DNA from: Bactericera cockerelli
Lineage: Eukaryota; Arthropoda; Insecta; Hemiptera; Triozidae
Reading direction: 5' to 3'
DNA: 64,000 nucleotides
Assembly: GCA_024516035.1 (NCBI GenBank)
Contig: CM044966.1
Coordinates: 16,569,480 to 16,633,479 of the forward strand
Part shown: positions 63,393 through 64,000 of the stretch, piece after piece
How the letters are laid out: each line of letters opens with the position of its first letter
Numbering within the stretch: position 1 is the stretch's first letter
The notes under the pieces: model-generated
What the model saw: the letters and a program-made list of their open reading frames with translations, nothing else
What the model was told of the DNA's origin: nothing
Databases searched by the model: none
Translations under genes and position numbers: made by a program

Positions 63393-63497
63393 AGATAATT
63401 ATGATTCAAATTCCGAAGACGCGAGACACAGAAGTGAATGGTAACAAAATCTTGAGTCATCAATTTCCTCTCATTTATGTCAGTGGATAAACTACGC

Positions 63498-63645
63498 ATT
63501 GGTAGTCAAGTGTTTAACAGGTGGCTTAAGGATCCGTTGGTTTGAATCCCACCCAGTGCATGATTTCTTCATTAATTTCAGTTTGTGACCACATAATAAT
63601 GAGATTCTGAGGTTACCCTCCACTAAAGATTATTATTATAAAAGG
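63498..63645 (+). repeat. family C SINE
   Basis: GCATTGGTAGTCAAGTGTTT, GGATCCGTTGGTTTGAATCC, CACCCAGTGCATG, then TTTGTGACCACATAATAATG and ACCCTCCACTAAAGATTATT. The central stem-loop has been deleted. Confidence 0.82.
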
Positions 63646-63824
63646 ATTATGTAAAATTTTACTTTCTAATTTTCGCAGGTATTTATATAATTTTTTGATG
63701 TTCATTTTTGCTCCAAAATATCAATTCTGATCTTTATTTTTTGTCCTTCATTTTATATTTTATTTATTATATTCTACTGTTATATCTTCATTAATTTGTT
63801 TCCTCTTCTCCTTACTTGTTTCAG

Positions 63825-64000
63825 GAAAGTGTGTCGCAACTGCAAGTGTCCTAAAGAAGACCACGCCCCTCAGCCTTCCTCAACCTCACATCCCTCTCAG
63901 AAAAATCCTCCTCCACCTCTCAAACCCCCACAAACACAACACACATCACCTCAACCCGTGCAGCCACTCTCAGTCCAACAACTGCAGACGCTTCAAAAAC
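63825..64000 (+). CDS. internal exon of a PET/LIM-type (testin/prickle-like) gene, cut by window end
   Basis: A strong acceptor (CTTACTTGTTTCAG) precedes a frame that reads RKVCRNCKCPKEDHA (first codon completed by two bases of the previous exon, so phase 2). This Cys/His motif lies just before the PET domain in testin and related proteins, where it reads close to FWRKICRNCKC. A Pro/Gln/Ser-rich stretch (PPPPLKPPQTQHTSPQPVQP) follows to the end of the window. The PET and LIM domains would lie downstream. In known members such proteins act at cell junctions or in planar polarity. That this gene does so is inference from family only. The previous exon is not in the visible 1.3 kb upstream, unless in the gap. 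Confidence 0.65.

Overview
This is a stretch of animal nuclear DNA, AT-rich and dominated by repeats. An arthropod, most likely an insect, fits best. The evidence is a nearly complete jockey-clade LINE, insect-like 5S rRNA genes, many tRNA-headed and 5S-headed SINEs, and spliced genes with GT/AG introns. A hemipteran is a guess from general texture (very frequent GA/CT tracts, TAGGTACCTAC-like AT-rich spacers), not a demonstrated placement. I could run no search, so family names rest on motifs I recognise.

Host genes are few. (1) A four-exon gene at 22148-26736 (+) encodes about 790 residues with a FAM194 (glutamate-rich protein 6-like) C-terminal domain. All three introns are phase 1 and all contain SINE or stem-loop repeats. 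Its last exon and 3' UTR are partly duplicated just downstream (26881-27460), and one copy still has an open reading frame. (2) Two identical 5S rRNA genes lie head to head at 46949-47067 (-) and 47332-47450 (+). (3) The window ends inside a coding exon (63825-64000+) with the Cys-rich motif that precedes the PET domain in testin/prickle-type LIM proteins.

Mobile DNA fills most of the rest. A jockey-like LINE lies at about 57315-62030 on the minus strand. Its ORF2 (endonuclease plus reverse transcriptase) is intact, and its ORF1 is broken by two homopolymer frameshifts. At least six tRNA-headed SINE families (called B, C, D, G, H and I here) and a 5S-headed SINE are scattered throughout. Several of these, and a short headless repeat (family A), share a stem-loop near the 3' end whose paired bases change together. 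There is a hAT-like non-autonomous element (15030-15375), a 746-bp element with an 8-bp target duplication (52915-53660), a 37-bp-VNTR-bearing element (family E), a 374-bp-arm foldback (6141-7030) and a perfect 251-bp-arm palindrome (31504-32028).

Tandem repeats include an 11-bp minisatellite of about 1.5 kb (3985-5497), a 136-bp array (105-712), a 185-bp array (about 7200-7760), a dimeric 357-bp higher-order array (18760-19745), a 45-bp minisatellite inside the 746-bp element, and 40-bp and 112-bp arrays sharing one core motif. Polypurine/polypyrimidine and GT microsatellites make up much of 3.6-5.8, 7.8-8.4, 9.6-10.1, 10.8-13.9, 33.3-36.6, 40-42.6 and 63.0-63.4 kb. A 100-base assembly gap lies at 62155-62254.
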